In this document: piece by piece, positions 21,501 to 64,000 of the stretch | Layout of the letters: each line of letters starts with the position of its first letter | Numbering within the stretch: the first letter of the stretch is position 1 | Assembly (NCBI GenBank): GCA_028753945.1 | Contig: JAPNXP010000014.1 | Span: forward strand, 496,001 to 560,000 | Direction: 5' to 3' | DNA length: 64,000 nt | Source of the DNA: Hexactinellida sp. DTS-2022 | Lineage: Eukaryota > Porifera > Hexactinellida | Program-made: the position numbers and the translations under genes | The notes under the pieces: generated by a model | Database searches by the model: none | Seen by the model: the letters and a program-made list of their open reading frames with translations, nothing else | Told to the model about the DNA's origin: nothing

Positions 21501-21794
21501 GTAATAATTTCTTTATAATCCCTTTACCACAGGCTAGCAGTTTGTCTTGGCAAGATGCAGGAACAATCTAAGAAATACCAAGAGTACCATAAGGTTGTTG
21601 AGGACAACAGGCTTGAAAAGGAACAAATACGTTTAATGGAAGAGAGAGACAAACGAGAGTTGTACGCTACTATTCAATTACAAGCATGGTGGCGTGGTAC
21701 AATGCAGAGAAATCTTTTGGGACCGTTTCGTCCGAAAAAAAGTAAGAAAGGAGGAGGAAAGAAAAAAGGTGAGAAAAAGAAAAAGAAAAACTGA
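18594..21794 (+). CDS. IQCG: IQCG / DRC9, nexin-dynein regulatory complex subunit
   Basis: Five exons: 18594-18994, 19466-19722, 19963-20177, 20695-20885, 21533-21794. All introns are GT-AG and phases agree, giving 441 residues (human IQCG is 443). The product is a coiled-coil subunit of the nexin-dynein regulatory complex of motile cilia. The N-terminus has the family helix (CLAATLFSECIHQIALLLNILP). The middle is coiled coil. Exon 4 carries FLKGSTDGLQDKLEYWMNKF (human FLRKEQQKLEERLEFWMEKY). Exon 5 has the calmodulin-binding IQ motif ATIQLQAWWRGTMQRN, then a Lys/Gly-rich tail as in human IQCG. The start is the first ATG after a non-autonomous element that ends at 18538. Exon GC is higher than in neighbouring genes. 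Introns hold TAGT microsatellite (19755-19950) and MITEs. Confidence 0.88.
19755..19950. repeat. TAGT/TAGC microsatellite in IQCG intron 2
   Basis: Runs of GTTAGCTAGTTAGCTAG and its variants, ending just before the exon 3 acceptor. Confidence 0.85.
20226..20409. repeat. TA-MITE type A in IQCG intron 3
   Basis: Internal CGGTTAATACGAACATTATT and a right end CTACTAACGAGGTTCTACC. The outer CAGT/ACTG bases are eroded. Confidence 0.6.
21074..21245. repeat. TA-MITE type F (CATAATCCGAC family) in IQCG intron 4
   Basis: CAGTAGAACCTGCATATAAT to GACAGGTTCTACTG, flanked by TA. It shares its right TA with the next element, so the junction reads ACTG-TA-CAGT. Confidence 0.8.
21248..21418. repeat. TA-MITE type B in IQCG intron 4
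   Basis: CAGTAGACTCTCGTTAATAA to TTAACGAGAGTACTG. It abuts the type F element at 21074-21245 through a single TA. Confidence 0.82.
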
Positions 21795-22079
21795 ATTATT
21801 GGTACACAATCACTTTATATACACCCATTCCTTGTTACTTATTCGCTTATTTACTGTTTGAATATTCTTAATAAGTATGTTAACTAATAGGGAACATCGA
21901 GAGTTCCAAATATAAGTGTAAGTTAGAAACTGGACCATCGATATAGTATGTTTACCTATTTGATCCTAGGTTAATAAATTAGAGAATTTTGCTAATAATT
22001 CTTTGCCATTTGGTGAATTACTCAAGTTATATTTGATCAATATTTAGGATCCATAATTAATTGGACACTTTTAAAAGGG

Positions 22080-22195
22080 CTTACAATTTTTCGGTCAACA
22101 CCTTTTCAATATAAAACCTGGCTTCGCAAAAATGAATTAAAATGACCTTGCAGCCTGATAATTGCATTAGAAAAGGTTTGGCAGATATTAAGTAA
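22080..22195. repeat. MITE type J (CGGTCAACACCTTTTC ends)
   Basis: TTTCGGTCAACACCTTTTCA with an inverted GAAAAGGTTTGGCAGATAT. The family interior (AAACCTGGCTTCGCAAAA, GACCTTGCAGCCTGA) recurs at 25136-25247, 25488-25612, 27902-28013, 45118-45243, 45838-46083 and 35560-35664. Confidence 0.65.
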
Positions 22196-22214
22196 ACCTT
22201 TTATAAAAATAGCT

Positions 22215-22369
22215 ACAGTATAACCTCGTTAGTACGAACACTAAGGGACCGTCAAATGCGTTCGCCTTATCCATAATTCATATTAACCAATATAATTTGT
22301 TTGAAAAGGCTTTGAAGGGGACTGAAATAGTGTTCGTATTAACCGTGTTCCTACTAACGAGGTTATAAA
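22215..22369. repeat. TA-MITE type A upstream of NCF4-like gene
   Basis: CAGTATAACCTCGTTAGTAC to CTAACGAGGTTATAA. It ends about 30 bp before the start codon of the p40phox homologue, so the gene's promoter or 5' UTR overlaps it. Confidence 0.7.
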
Positions 22370-22402
22370 GTATAAACTTTCTCTATCTTACACAAGTTAG
22401 AA

Positions 22403-23500
22403 ATGGCAGAAGTATTAACAGTCCGAACCGGTAAAACAATCGACCCAGAAATAAAGTACCAACCCAAATCAGCTCTTATAACCGACTTAGAAAAACGAAG
22501 AGGAACTTCAAAATACTATATTTATATAATAGAAGTAACTACTCATGGAAATCTAAAATATAACGTGTTCAGAAGATACGCTCAGTTTTTCGAAATGCAT
22601 AATAACTTAACTGAATCTTGCACTCCCGAATTAGCAAAAACAATACCACTTTTGCCGCCTAAAATATACTTTGGGAGATCAGCTGTTAGAGAAGTGGCCA
22701 ATCAGCGAATGCCGTTACTAAACGATTTTATTTCCCGATTAATGCAAATGTCAGATTTAGCTAAAAAAGGGTGTGTTCGTGATTTTTTCACTCAATCAAT
22801 TGGTGACGGTAAACCTTACGAATTCCAAAACCCGATTTTAAAATCTCCTCTACCACAAAGAAAGCAATCACAAGACCTAATTGAGAAATTCCCTTCGATT
22901 ATCCCCCTAGTTAAGTTTCCCCGAAATAATCCTTTTATGTCAAGCCCTAAAACAGGGCCTAGGGCCCTTGTTCTCTTTGATTATTCAGCTCGCGATCAAG
23001 AAGAACTCACATTAGTAACTGGTAAAACTGTTGAGCTACTACGTCATGTAGATACCTACTGGTTAGAAGGAAAATACCTTGGAAAACAAGGCATTTTTCC
23101 TGCTAATTACGTGAGAATAATAGAACCACTTGATAAGTATATGGATGAATTCGATTTTTCTGATGAATGGGATGATGAAGAAGAAGAAACTTTTTTCACA
23201 GTTTTCTATAAAGGCATGCCAAGGCAAATTGTTATAGACCCACTTAAGGCGAATAAACCTATTTACGATGAACTTATTTCGATTGTGAGAGCTAAACTTA
23301 AGTTGACAGATATTGTGCTTAACTTTATTGACAAAGACGGAGATTTAATTGCTGTATTAAATGACGATGATGTTAGTATTATGGTTTCTGAAAGTTTTTA
23401 TGTTGGAAATTCTAGTAATTATAAGTCAACCACATGGGCTTTATACGTGACAAAAAAGGATGATTATTCACAGTATAATATTGATCCCTATTCCAAGTAA
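22403..23500 (+). CDS. NCF4: p40phox-like NADPH oxidase cytosolic subunit (PX-SH3-PB1)
   Basis: A 365-residue intronless protein with the p40phox domain order. PX domain about 20-132, with the phosphoinositide-binding RRYAQF (57-62) and PLLPPKIYFG. SH3 about 186-242 (ALVLFDYSARDQEELTL ... GIFPANYVRII). An acidic stretch 248-263. PB1 about 264-360 with an OPCA motif (DKDGDLIAVLNDDDV). Its end, LYVTKKDDYSQYN, matches human p40phox LHITQKDNYRVYN closely. In vertebrates p40phox binds PI3P on phagosomes through PX and p67phox through PB1, promoting superoxide production by NOX2. A similar oxidase-organising role here is inference. Vertebrate NCF4 genes have many introns; this one has none. An in-frame ATG with the context AGAAATGG starts it. 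Confidence 0.9.
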   Translation: MAEVLTVRTGKTIDPEIKYQPKSALITDLEKRRGTSKYYIYIIEVTTHGNLKYNVFRRYAQFFEMHNNLTESCTPELAKTIPLLPPKIYFGRSAVREVANQRMPLLNDFISRLMQMSDLAKKGCVRDFFTQSIGDGKPYEFQNPILKSPLPQRKQSQDLIEKFPSIIPLVKFPRNNPFMSSPKTGPRALVLFDYSARDQEELTLVTGKTVELLRHVDTYWLEGKYLGKQGIFPANYVRIIEPLDKYMDEFDFSDEWDDEEEETFFTVFYKGMPRQIVIDPLKANKPIYDELISIVRAKLKLTDIVLNFIDKDGDLIAVLNDDDVSIMVSESFYVGNSSNYKSTTWALYVTKKDDYSQYNIDPYSK

Positions 23501-23688
23501 TAACAGGTGTTTGTGTATAATTATAGGTGTGATAATTCGCTGGATTTCAAAGCTTTTAGTTTTAGTTTTATTCTTTACTTTATTTCTGTGTGCTTTCTGT
23601 ATATAACATTGCTAATTTTGTTTATTTATTAACTTTAAATACATTACGGGTATTATGATATATTTTATCGGTCAAAGGGTATTTTATA

Positions 23689-23981
23689 CAGTAGACTCTC
23701 GTTAGTACAGTAAACTCGTTATAACGAAGTGCTTGGGACCTGTAAATTCCTTCGTTATAACCGGATATTCGTTATAAGCGGATAATAATTAATGCATTTA
23801 GTGCTCTGGGGGAAAATCTCAATTTCGTTATAAGCGGACATTTCGTTATAACGGGAGTTCACTGTACAAACACGGTTAAGGAGTACAAGGTTTAATTCCC
23901 TAGCCTAACAAATGCATGCAAGTGACTCCGGTTAATACGAATTCCGGATAATACGGTGTTCGTACTAACTAGAGTCTACTG
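23689..23981. repeat. TA-MITE type B with a type D element nested at 23708-23864
   Basis: The outer element runs from CAGTAGACTCTCGTTAGTA to ACTAGAGTCTACTG. The inner CAGTAAACTCGTTATAACGA to ACGGGAGTTCACTG sits at a TA inside it with TA on both sides. Confidence 0.8.
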
Positions 23982-24066
23982 TATATCAATAGATACAAGT
24001 TGATTCTTTGAAAGTTCAATTTAGGAGTTCACGTAAAAACTAATATATATCACATTTGCATTGATA

Positions 24067-25083
24067 ATGGCTGTAAGAAGATTCACAGAAATCCCAACAG
24101 AGGCGGCTAAAAAGCGCAAATTAGAGAGACAACTTGAAGACAGCAAAAAGGATAAAGACGTGTTTACCATAGTTCGACCGGAAACGGTTTATGATTACCT
24201 GTTTCTACCAAAGGATTACGCGCGAAGACATAGAAAACTAATTCGTTACGAGCGATACAAAGGCCTACCGTCTGTTAGGGTATTAATGAAGGGCTGCGAC
24301 GCGGCTAAATTAACCGGAGATAGTTGTCAGACTGTGCATAGAATAAATACTATTTTAGAAATAAGAAAGCAATTCCATTGTGATGCTAAGTTATCCGAAG
24401 GGTCTGTATTTGATAGCGAACGGATTTTATGGTTAAAAGCTAGACAAGATGATTTTGAATCGATACTTGAGGTTTTATTACCGTTTGTATCTTATCACGA
24501 TTTGAATTTTGAGGAAAAAGAATTACAGATTTTGGTGCCACAAGCTTTTATAGGTTGTATTATAGGCTCAAGGGGTGACAGGGTTAAATCAATACGAAGG
24601 GAAGCGCATGTAAATATTACGATTTATCGCGACTGTTTACCTCATTCTAATGAACGAGCTGTTTCGATAATCGGTAAATCCGGACAAATAAAACATGCAG
24701 TACATTCTATAGTAGACTACTTATCTGTGAGAGAAGATGAACTAGGTCACGATGACCCACCGATTATATTTTACGAACCTTGCAAAACCCGTTGGGAAAT
24801 CCCGGGCGAGTATGGTGGTTATACGTGCGATGACGTAAGTGATGTTATATTTGAGGATATGATGCGATGTATGGGTGGGGGTACAGGGAATAGTGAGGGG
24901 AAGAGTAAACAGGAAAATGTTAAATTAGTGGATTATACTGCAGTGCCTCCTGATGATGAAGTGAGTAAAACTTTGCATGATTTGGAACAAATTCGTTCGC
25001 AACATAATCGTGATCACAGTCCCGTTTCTAAACAAGCGAAGAGATCAAAACGCGAACACGAATATGAAGAAAGAAAGCATTGA
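24067..25083 (+). CDS. HNRNPK: hnRNP K-like KH-domain RNA-binding protein
   Basis: A 338-residue intronless protein. The first true ATG is 24067; an upstream TTG is in frame. KH domain at about 153-222: LQILVPQAFIGCIIGSRGDRVKSIRREA...ITIYRDCLPHSNERAVSIIG. This mirrors hnRNP K KH2 ([24 protein letters not shown]...[20 protein letters not shown]) and has an intact GSRG loop. It is followed, as in hnRNP K, by a YGGYT segment. An earlier region (about 69-140) aligns with hnRNP K KH1 but has no GxxG (TGDSCQTVHRIN), so that domain is probably unable to grip nucleic acid. The C-terminal KH3 of vertebrate hnRNP K is absent. The tail is charged with a basic KQAKRSKRE segment. Expected roles are RNA and single-stranded DNA binding in nucleus and cytoplasm. 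Confidence 0.75.
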   Translation: MAVRRFTEIPTEAAKKRKLERQLEDSKKDKDVFTIVRPETVYDYLFLPKDYARRHRKLIRYERYKGLPSVRVLMKGCDAAKLTGDSCQTVHRINTILEIRKQFHCDAKLSEGSVFDSERILWLKARQDDFESILEVLLPFVSYHDLNFEEKELQILVPQAFIGCIIGSRGDRVKSIRREAHVNITIYRDCLPHSNERAVSIIGKSGQIKHAVHSIVDYLSVREDELGHDDPPIIFYEPCKTRWEIPGEYGGYTCDDVSDVIFEDMMRCMGGGTGNSEGKSKQENVKLVDYTAVPPDDEVSKTLHDLEQIRSQHNRDHSPVSKQAKRSKREHEYEERKH

Positions 25084-25135
25084 TTGAATTAATTGAATAT
25101 TAATAATGTTATTAATAAATACATATAAATTAAAA

Positions 25136-25247
25136 GCTTACTTATATATCGGTCAACACTTTTCAATATAAACCGGTTTCTAAGGGTAATTTTTTATGTT
25201 AATAAAAATTATCCGAAATTACATTAAAAAGGTGTTGGCCGATATTT
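25136..25247. repeat. MITE type J
   Basis: TTACTTATATATCGGTCAAC ... AAAGGTGTTGGCCGATATTT. A second copy follows at 25488-25612. Confidence 0.75.
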
Positions 25248-25338
25248 AAGTAATTCTACTAACAATCTTCCTGATATAATATTCACAAAAAAGATTGAAT
25301 TTATATTTGAATTAACAAAACCTTTTGGGCTCGGATGA

Positions 25339-25442
25339 ATGTTAATAAATACAATTGCATTTGTTATTGTTTATTTGTTGTTGTTTCTATTGACTGAGCA
25401 GCCGATAATCAATGAAGAAACGGAAGTTTACAAGAATCTAAG
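25339..25442 (+). other. Possible first exon of a small secreted protein
   Basis: From an ATG at 25339 the frame encodes a hydrophobic stretch (IAFVIVYLLLFLLTEQP), then INEETEVYKNLR. It ends at a consensus donor AAG-GTAAGT (25443). No later exon was identified. The acceptor CTTTAG at about 26133 would add only four codons. It could be a short gene or a chance frame in AT-rich DNA. The rest of 25084-26438 shows type J MITEs and AT-rich sequence only. Confidence 0.2.
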
Positions 25443-25487
25443 GTAAGTTAAACTATTTATGTTTGCAAATTTAAAATACTATACAAG

Positions 25488-25612
25488 TAAATTACTTATA
25501 TATCAGTCAACATATTTTCTAATGTAATTTCAGGCATTGGATCATTATTTATTTACTTTACTTTATTTTAAGTCGTGTTTTTATATTACAAAGGTGTTGG
25601 CCGATATATAAG
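25488..25612. repeat. MITE type J
   Basis: TTACTTATATATCAGTCAAC to AAAGGTGTTGGCCGATATAT, as at 25136-25247. Confidence 0.75.
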
Positions 25613-26438
25613 TAAGTCCTAATTATTAAAAGGTTTGATAATTTCACGCCTAATCACAAACGAATTTAATTTCCTTGCCTTTACTGAATCATGTCTCTTA
25701 CACGATCTTAAATATATTCAAAACGAATATTATGAATAATTAATTCAATTTAATTTACTTCCTACTATCTCAATTGAATATAATTTCAACAAATTACAAC
25801 TATACTATAAATGGTTTTACAAATGTGCTTTTGATATAATAGTAACCATTATCTACTCACGTGTTATTTCGTACAATCTGATTTATCTTACTGCTATGCC
25901 ATCAACAACCTTATACTTCCAAATTGTTTTATCACTTGTGGTTGCCTTTTGTTTGCAAAAATCATACTTTCATACTGGTTAATTAAGTCACTTTGTTATA
26001 GGATATGCTAATTTGATTGTATGTAGCTTTTGATATAAAAAACAATGTTTTGTTGGAAAAGTAATTTTTATTTGGAACGCTACTAAATTTGACTTCAATC
26101 AACGTAAGTACATTTGTTGTTGTTTATCTTTAGCTCGATTGAATAATAATACGTAATTCCAATTGCCAAACTTTGTATCCATGACTTCCATAAATATTGC
26201 TTACAAATCATATTTTTTTTAAGTTTTTTAGAAAACTGTTTAGGAATTATTACGTATAACTTTATAGGATTATTTTACTGGTTTTCCTAGGAAATAATAA
26301 TATGTTTACGTCAATGTGACTCGTATTATTTATGTCTACTCAATATTCTAATATTATGAGAGCTTGAATTATATTTCTAAATTGTATAATAGCAGATTAA
26401 ATTCTAAAAGTAAAATAGTTAATTAATACTTTATTTAA

Positions 26439-26756
26439 TTACGAACTCTCCATATTTTTAACACTAATAATTTCACAATAATTTGGTGGAACTTCTTCTA
26501 TCAATATTTGTGAGTAAGATGGAGGTATTATATCCAGATTTTCTGTTGTTGTTGTTGTTGTTATTGTTGTTGTTGTTGTGTTTCTCAATCCTGCCTCTTG
26601 TTGTTGTCGTCGTTCACGTGGATGTACAATTACCTTGTTGACAAACAAATTCAAACACCATTTGAATGTTAGAAGTATCGTAATAACGATTGACCCTAGA
26701 AAAGTACCAAAAATACATAGTAGGGATACTGATACTGTAATAGAAGTTCTTTCCAT
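26439..26756 (-). CDS. Small single-pass membrane protein with PPxY motifs
   Basis: A 105-residue protein, family not recognised. Residues 8-32 are a hydrophobic segment (VSLLCIFGTFLGSIVITILLTFKW), followed by a basic patch (HPRERRQQQ) and a Thr run encoded by ACA/ACC repeats. The tail contains PPSY and PPNY, classic class I WW-domain ligands used by NEDD4-type ubiquitin ligases. The positive patch after the membrane segment predicts the tail is cytoplasmic. The neighbouring minus-strand gene at 27200-27823 has the same plan (N-terminal membrane segment, Thr-rich linker, acidic tail) and may be a distant paralogue. An intron-containing 5' part cannot be excluded. Confidence 0.5.
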   Translation of the reverse strand: MERTSITVSVSLLCIFGTFLGSIVITILLTFKWCLNLFVNKVIVHPRERRQQQEAGLRNTTTTTITTTTTTENLDIIPPSYSQILIEEVPPNYCEIISVKNMESS

Positions 26757-26959
26757 TACAAAATGTAGAATTTCGAGTTTGAATCTTATTCATACTTTAT
26801 TTTGAGACTATTTATAATTTGTATATCATTGTTATTGATACACAAGTTCTTGTATTGTATTATGTTATTGAGTTTTGATTCACTGATTTTGAATAGTTAA
26901 TTAATAGTAATCAATTTCCCTCGAAAAATATATTTGCATTGGAAATTGGAATATAACTA

Positions 26960-27117
26960 CAGTGGTGTTCGCCTAATAACAAAATTGCTCTATTAGGAAG
27001 TTATTTTCAGTCCCCAAGCAAGCATTTAATGTTAATTCTGTTCCTCTAATAGCAAGTTCGCTTATTAGCAAGGAAATTTCATGCAAAATGCGACTTGCTA
27101 TTAAACAAACACTACTG
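26960..27117. repeat. TA-MITE type H
   Basis: CAGTGGTGTTCGCCTAATAA to AACAAACACTACTG, flanked by TA, with several CTTGCTATTA/CGCTTATTAGCAAG repeats inside. Confidence 0.8.
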
Positions 27118-27199
27118 TACATTGTTTATGAGACCATTAAGTTAGTGTACTTGTTTACAAATAACTGAATATGTAATTTATTGACAAACAATAGACAAA

Positions 27200-27376
27200 T
27201 TACAGTCTAGTTTCAATGCAATCATCTTGACTGGTATTATTACTGTTCTCCAATTCTATAACGGATACATTTGGGAAAACAAAGTATTCAGGTAGCTGCT
27301 CTTCATGATTAGAGTTATTTGTTGAATTCGGAGTTGAATTATCCTCTGTTTGTACTGGTGTTGTTTCATGTATGTC

Positions 27377-27407
<31 letters not shown>

Positions 27408-28300
27408 GGTTGAGGTGTTATTGGTGATGGTGTTGTTGTTGTTGTTGTTGTTGGTGGAGGTGTTGTTGTTGTTATTGGTGGTGTTACTGATGGAGATGTT
27501 GTTGTTGTTGGTGTTATTGGTGGTGGTGTTATTTGTGGAGGTGTTGTTGTTGTTGGTTGTTGTGTTGTTGTCCCATTTTCAATGTTTTCTATATTTGTAT
27601 TTACATGCGTTTCGTTTAGATTATATTTCCCGCGTTTGAAGGTTGAATTAAAACAGAATTTTGTTAAGAACATTGGTAGGTGTATGCATTTAGACATTTT
27701 TGATTGTGGATGTTTTCTGCAGTATTTTATGCAACCAATTAGTACAAATGGAATGATGAAAAGAACAATAGCGGTCCAAGTGAAAATAGGGATAATTACT
27801 CCTGGAGGCACTTCTACACTCATTTCTAATAAAACATAAATAAATATAAAATAAAAATGATATAAAAAGATAGGAATACTATTAAATATTTGGGAAAATT
27901 AATTACTTATGTTTCGCCCAACACCTTTTCTGGCAAGGTCATTTCGTAACATAAAAAATTCACCTTTGCGAAGCCGGGTTTTATATTAAAATGGTGTTGG
28001 CCAATATATAAGTTATATTTACAGTAGAACCTGCATAATCCGGAATTCAGCAGAACCGACATATTTTCCTTATCCCAACGGGTGTCGGATTAGACAGGTT
28101 CTACTGTATTATTATATTCCCATATATGGGCATATAAATGACAATTGACAGCCAAGCGTTAATACATATCTTTAGTAGATCGTAATTAGTAAATGATGTG
28201 TTCGATAATAATTTCTATAATTAAAATTTCTAAAATTTGAAAAAGAATAAATATAATCAAAAATTATCACTTACCTATTTTTCTTGAGATATTTAATGAA
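27200..28300 (-). CDS. Thr/Pro-rich single-pass membrane protein (coding part 27200-27823)
   Basis: A 207-residue protein, family not recognised. Residues 8-34 are a hydrophobic segment (GVIIPIFTWTAIVLFIIPFVLIGCIKY) followed by RKHPQSK, suggesting an extracellular N-terminus and a cytoplasmic tail. Residues about 83-150 are nearly all Thr and Pro from ACA/ACC/CCA triplets. The end is acidic (QLPEYFVFPNVSVIELEN). If the tail were extracellular instead, the Thr/Pro part would be a mucin-like stalk. Topology is uncertain. A strong donor at 28275 (AATAG-GTAAGT on the minus strand) and an acceptor ATTAG just before the ATG at 27823 suggest a 5' UTR intron holding a type F MITE and a type J MITE. 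Confidence 0.55.
27902..28013. repeat. MITE type J
   Basis: TTACTTATGTTTCGCCCAAC to AATGGTGTTGGCCAATATAT. Confidence 0.7.
28022..28106. repeat. TA-MITE type F, short
   Basis: CAGTAGAACCTGCATAATCC to AGACAGGTTCTACTG, flanked by TA, 85 bp. From 28300 to 29306 no gene or repeat is recognised; the sequence is AT-rich. Confidence 0.82.
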
Positions 28301-29306
28301 TTAATTTTATTAAAAAAGTTACAAACAATGTTGAGTGTATGTATAATATAAAATTTACTTTATATATACTTCAATAATTTGGATGTCATTCAGCATGGTC
28401 AGCATGTACCTACCATTAATTCGTGCTACGTTGAATAAAGGTACTTCAATCACCATTAGACTAACACACTATTAAATTCATTTTCTACCCCCTCGATTGC
28501 TACATCGCTTGTTATTTGATTGTTGTAATTTGAAACTACTTTCAATATTGTTGCACCAGTGAATTAGAGAATATTTCCTTGACTTTTTTGTGGTCATATT
28601 TTCTATTTGAGATTGTATGCATACCATTTGCCATGTTGGTTGTATAGTTGAGTAATCTTGTTATTGTTAATTAGTAAATAACGGTAGTTGGTTAATGTTA
28701 TTTTTGTTGGCTGATTACTCATCTTATTATGTTTAAACTAACGATTAATCTTGTTCGTTAAATAATAATTTTTGAGTCTCTTATAATCGAATTATTTTTA
28801 TACGATGTTTATATAATTGTGTTTATTTCTGTAAAACATCAAAAAAGCATATATATTTCCCCACTAATACCTAAATAGTTCAATTTCAAATTAATTCATT
28901 TGTACTTGCAATTATTTGAAGATTATTATCTGTCTCATAACTCATTAACTAAACTCAATACAGTCTAAAGTCTAGTTAGGATTCTATTCATGTTTATTCT
29001 TATTAGTTGTTTGATTTCTGGCAAGTAATGTATTGTATGCTTTTGTAATATTAATTTGAGCTGAAAAAGCAAGGGTTTTATTGTTTGAAAAAACAGTTTT
29101 TTAGCATTTTTATTGCAAATAAACAATGAAATTCATTAGTATTGTTATTATTTACAGTTGTGTATTATACTAACAAAATAATAACAATAAATAGGATACA
29201 ATTCCTAATTAAATTGGATCAACAAATTCCTCAAATTTCTGTCCAAACATTCTATACTATAGTGTACAATATTGTGTCATAATTAAATACAATCATTTGG
29301 GATATA

Positions 29307-29603
29307 CAGTCAAACTCCCGTTATATCGAAGTGCTTGGGACCTGTATACTCTTTCGATATAACCGTGTATTCGTTATATGCGGATGAAAATAAATGCATT
29401 TATTACTCTTGGGGGAAAATATCGCATTTCGCTATAAGCGGGTATTTCTGATATATGAACATTCTACTGGAAAACGATTGCCATATACTCTTATATAATT
29501 TATGCCGGTTATAAGAACATAATTTGCAGTTCCCGACGATGTTCTTATAACCGGTATCCACTGTATTCGTTATATCCGACTTCGATATAACGGGAGTTGA
29601 CTG
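29307..29603. repeat. TA-MITE type D with a type E element inside
   Basis: CAGTCAAACTCCCGTTATAT to CGGGAGTTGACTG, with type E sequence (TATAAGAACAT, GGTATCCACTG) from about 29460 to 29564. Confidence 0.7.
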
Positions 29604-29607
29604 TATA

Positions 29608-29762
29608 CAGTAGAACCTCGCTAGTACGAACACGGTTAATACGAACACTATTTAAGTCCCCTTCAAAGCCTTTCAATACAAATGATATTTGTTATTACGA
29701 ATCCCGGATAAGGCGAACACATTTTACGATCCCCTTGTGTTCCTACTAACGAGGTTCTACTG
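29608..29762. repeat. TA-MITE type A
   Basis: CAGTAGAACCTCGCTAGTAC to ACGAGGTTCTACTG, flanked by TA, ending 60 bp before the start codon of the giant astacin gene. Confidence 0.82.
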
Positions 29763-29822
29763 TACCTATAACATTCATATTAAGCAGTTTAATTATCACT
29801 TATATCTACTATACAGCTAACA

Positions 29823-62822
<33,000 letters not shown>

Positions 62823-63230
62823 GATAGTTATGTTGTTACGCAATGTTTGAAGGTTAAACATTGCAACTTTACACTTATTTAACTGAGTTATTTTTGTAAA
62901 TATTTGTGTGTTGTAAGTATTTTTATTGCATTTCATTCTGATTTCTGATAAATATTTTTTATGTTCTTACTGAATGGAAATTGAATACCATATCAATTAA
63001 CTGTGCAAACTTTTTAATATTAAATATGTACGTATAAATTATACAATCACATTAAACAATACAACAAACAAACAAAACCCATAACTCGAAGAATTTCCAG
63101 GCCAGGGATTCTTGTAAAAGCAAGGTCATAGTTCCATTAAGAATCAGTTTATAGAATAGACAATATAACTAAACTAAATATAGAACTAGTACCCAATCTG
63201 CTAGCCACTATAGTCAAAGCATAAATTTGA

Positions 63231-63366
63231 AAAAATCTAAAATTACAGCTGTGCCGCAGAATTTTCTTTGAGGCAGCTGTTAATCAACCAACCACCAAAA
63301 TATTTGCCTTCAATTGACATCATACAGTGGACATGCTGTCGGCACAGCTGTAATTTTAGATTTTCT
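63231..63366. repeat. Palindromic MITE type L
   Basis: AAAAATCTAAAATTACAGCT to CAGCTGTAATTTTAGATTTT, the same family as in the NHL duplication. Confidence 0.8.
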
Positions 63367-64000
63367 TTATAGTATACTGGCAACCCCCCTTTGACAAATC
63401 CTTGAATTGACTAAGTTCAATAAATGCGAACCTTTCTCAATAGCTTTAGGAGCTAACTATATTTACTGACTCATTAAGATAGGGACTTGACTTGTATTAT
63501 TTCCGTAGACTCTTTTTCTTGTTTGCTTGTTTGTAGAACTGTACCGGATATCCGGTTTTAATCCAGTATCCGGTAATTGACCGGTTATCCGATTTCGGCC
63601 GGATATTTATGCAGATAACAATTGTGGTTGGAAAGTAGATTTGATATTTGTAAGATGAAATAGTTTATTATATTTCACTAAGAATATGACCATATAGGAA
63701 TAGGGCACTGAGAATTTAGTTAGGCGCTATCCTACATCACTAGCGAATATTTATAATTTAATAATGAGTGATTCTTCTAAAATTACATTTAGACCGATTG
63801 AGCATTCGGGGACAGAGTCAACTGGGTCTGGTTAATTCAAAAACATTTGAAAATTGTTGCAAAGATGTTCTGGCTATAGCAATAGCTGATTTTTATTTGT
63901 TAGTGTTTGACAATTTCCGGATGTGAATTCTTCATTTCATTCCACAGTGGGGAAGCACTGTATGAGAAGAATGACTAAATTCCGTTCATGCGGAATAAGG

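Overview
The window is animal nuclear DNA, AT-rich outside one transposon, with spliceosomal introns (GT-AG, at least one GC-AG), intronless genes and very many short inverted-repeat elements. Gene content is metazoan: PEX19, an AID/APOBEC-like deaminase, coiled-coil/NHL-repeat proteins, the ciliary subunit IQCG/DRC9, a p40phox (NCF4) homologue, an hnRNP K-like KH protein, RBM34, and a giant astacin-CUB-EGF protease. The expanded NHL family, compact intronless genes and a His/Pro/Gly-repeat secreted protein suggest an early-branching animal, most likely a sponge (perhaps a glass sponge); that placement is inference.

Layout. 1-1000: the 5' end of PEX19 (minus strand, continuing off the left edge). 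1543-2406: AID/APOBEC-like deaminase (minus). 2640-15540: a tandem duplication, each unit holding one plus-strand and one minus-strand NHL gene tail to tail; two copies look intact, one carries a frameshift and one is a 3' remnant. Four insertions present in only one unit give filled/empty-site pairs. 16556-18538: a non-autonomous DNA element with long inverted repeats ending just before IQCG (18594-21794, five exons). 22403-25083: p40phox and hnRNP K-like genes, both intronless. 26439-28300: two small single-pass membrane proteins with Thr-rich linkers (minus).

29823-62822 is best read as one 33-kb gene of 28 exons. It encodes a signal peptide, propeptide, astacin catalytic domain (HEIGHSIGLWHE), CUB, 19 EGF-bearing exons, and two final CUB domains. 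Splice phases agree throughout and the exons sum to 1456 codons including the stop. Three intronless same-strand genes sit inside its introns: RBM34, a serine-carboxypeptidase-like pseudoenzyme carrying about 340 residues of His/Pro/Gly repeats, and a divergent NHL protein.

The nineteenth EGF exon is split by a 6475-bp Mutator-like (MULE) transposon flanked by a perfect 9-bp target duplication. The MULE carries two nearly identical, oppositely oriented FLYWCH/MULE transposase copies and tandem-repeat ends, and its coding part is much GC-richer than the host. At least eight families of TA-flanked CAGT...ACTG MITEs (Tc1/mariner-pogo type), two hAT-like families and others fill most non-coding DNA. 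No retrovirus-like or Polinton-like coding sequence, CRISPR array, rRNA or tRNA was recognised.
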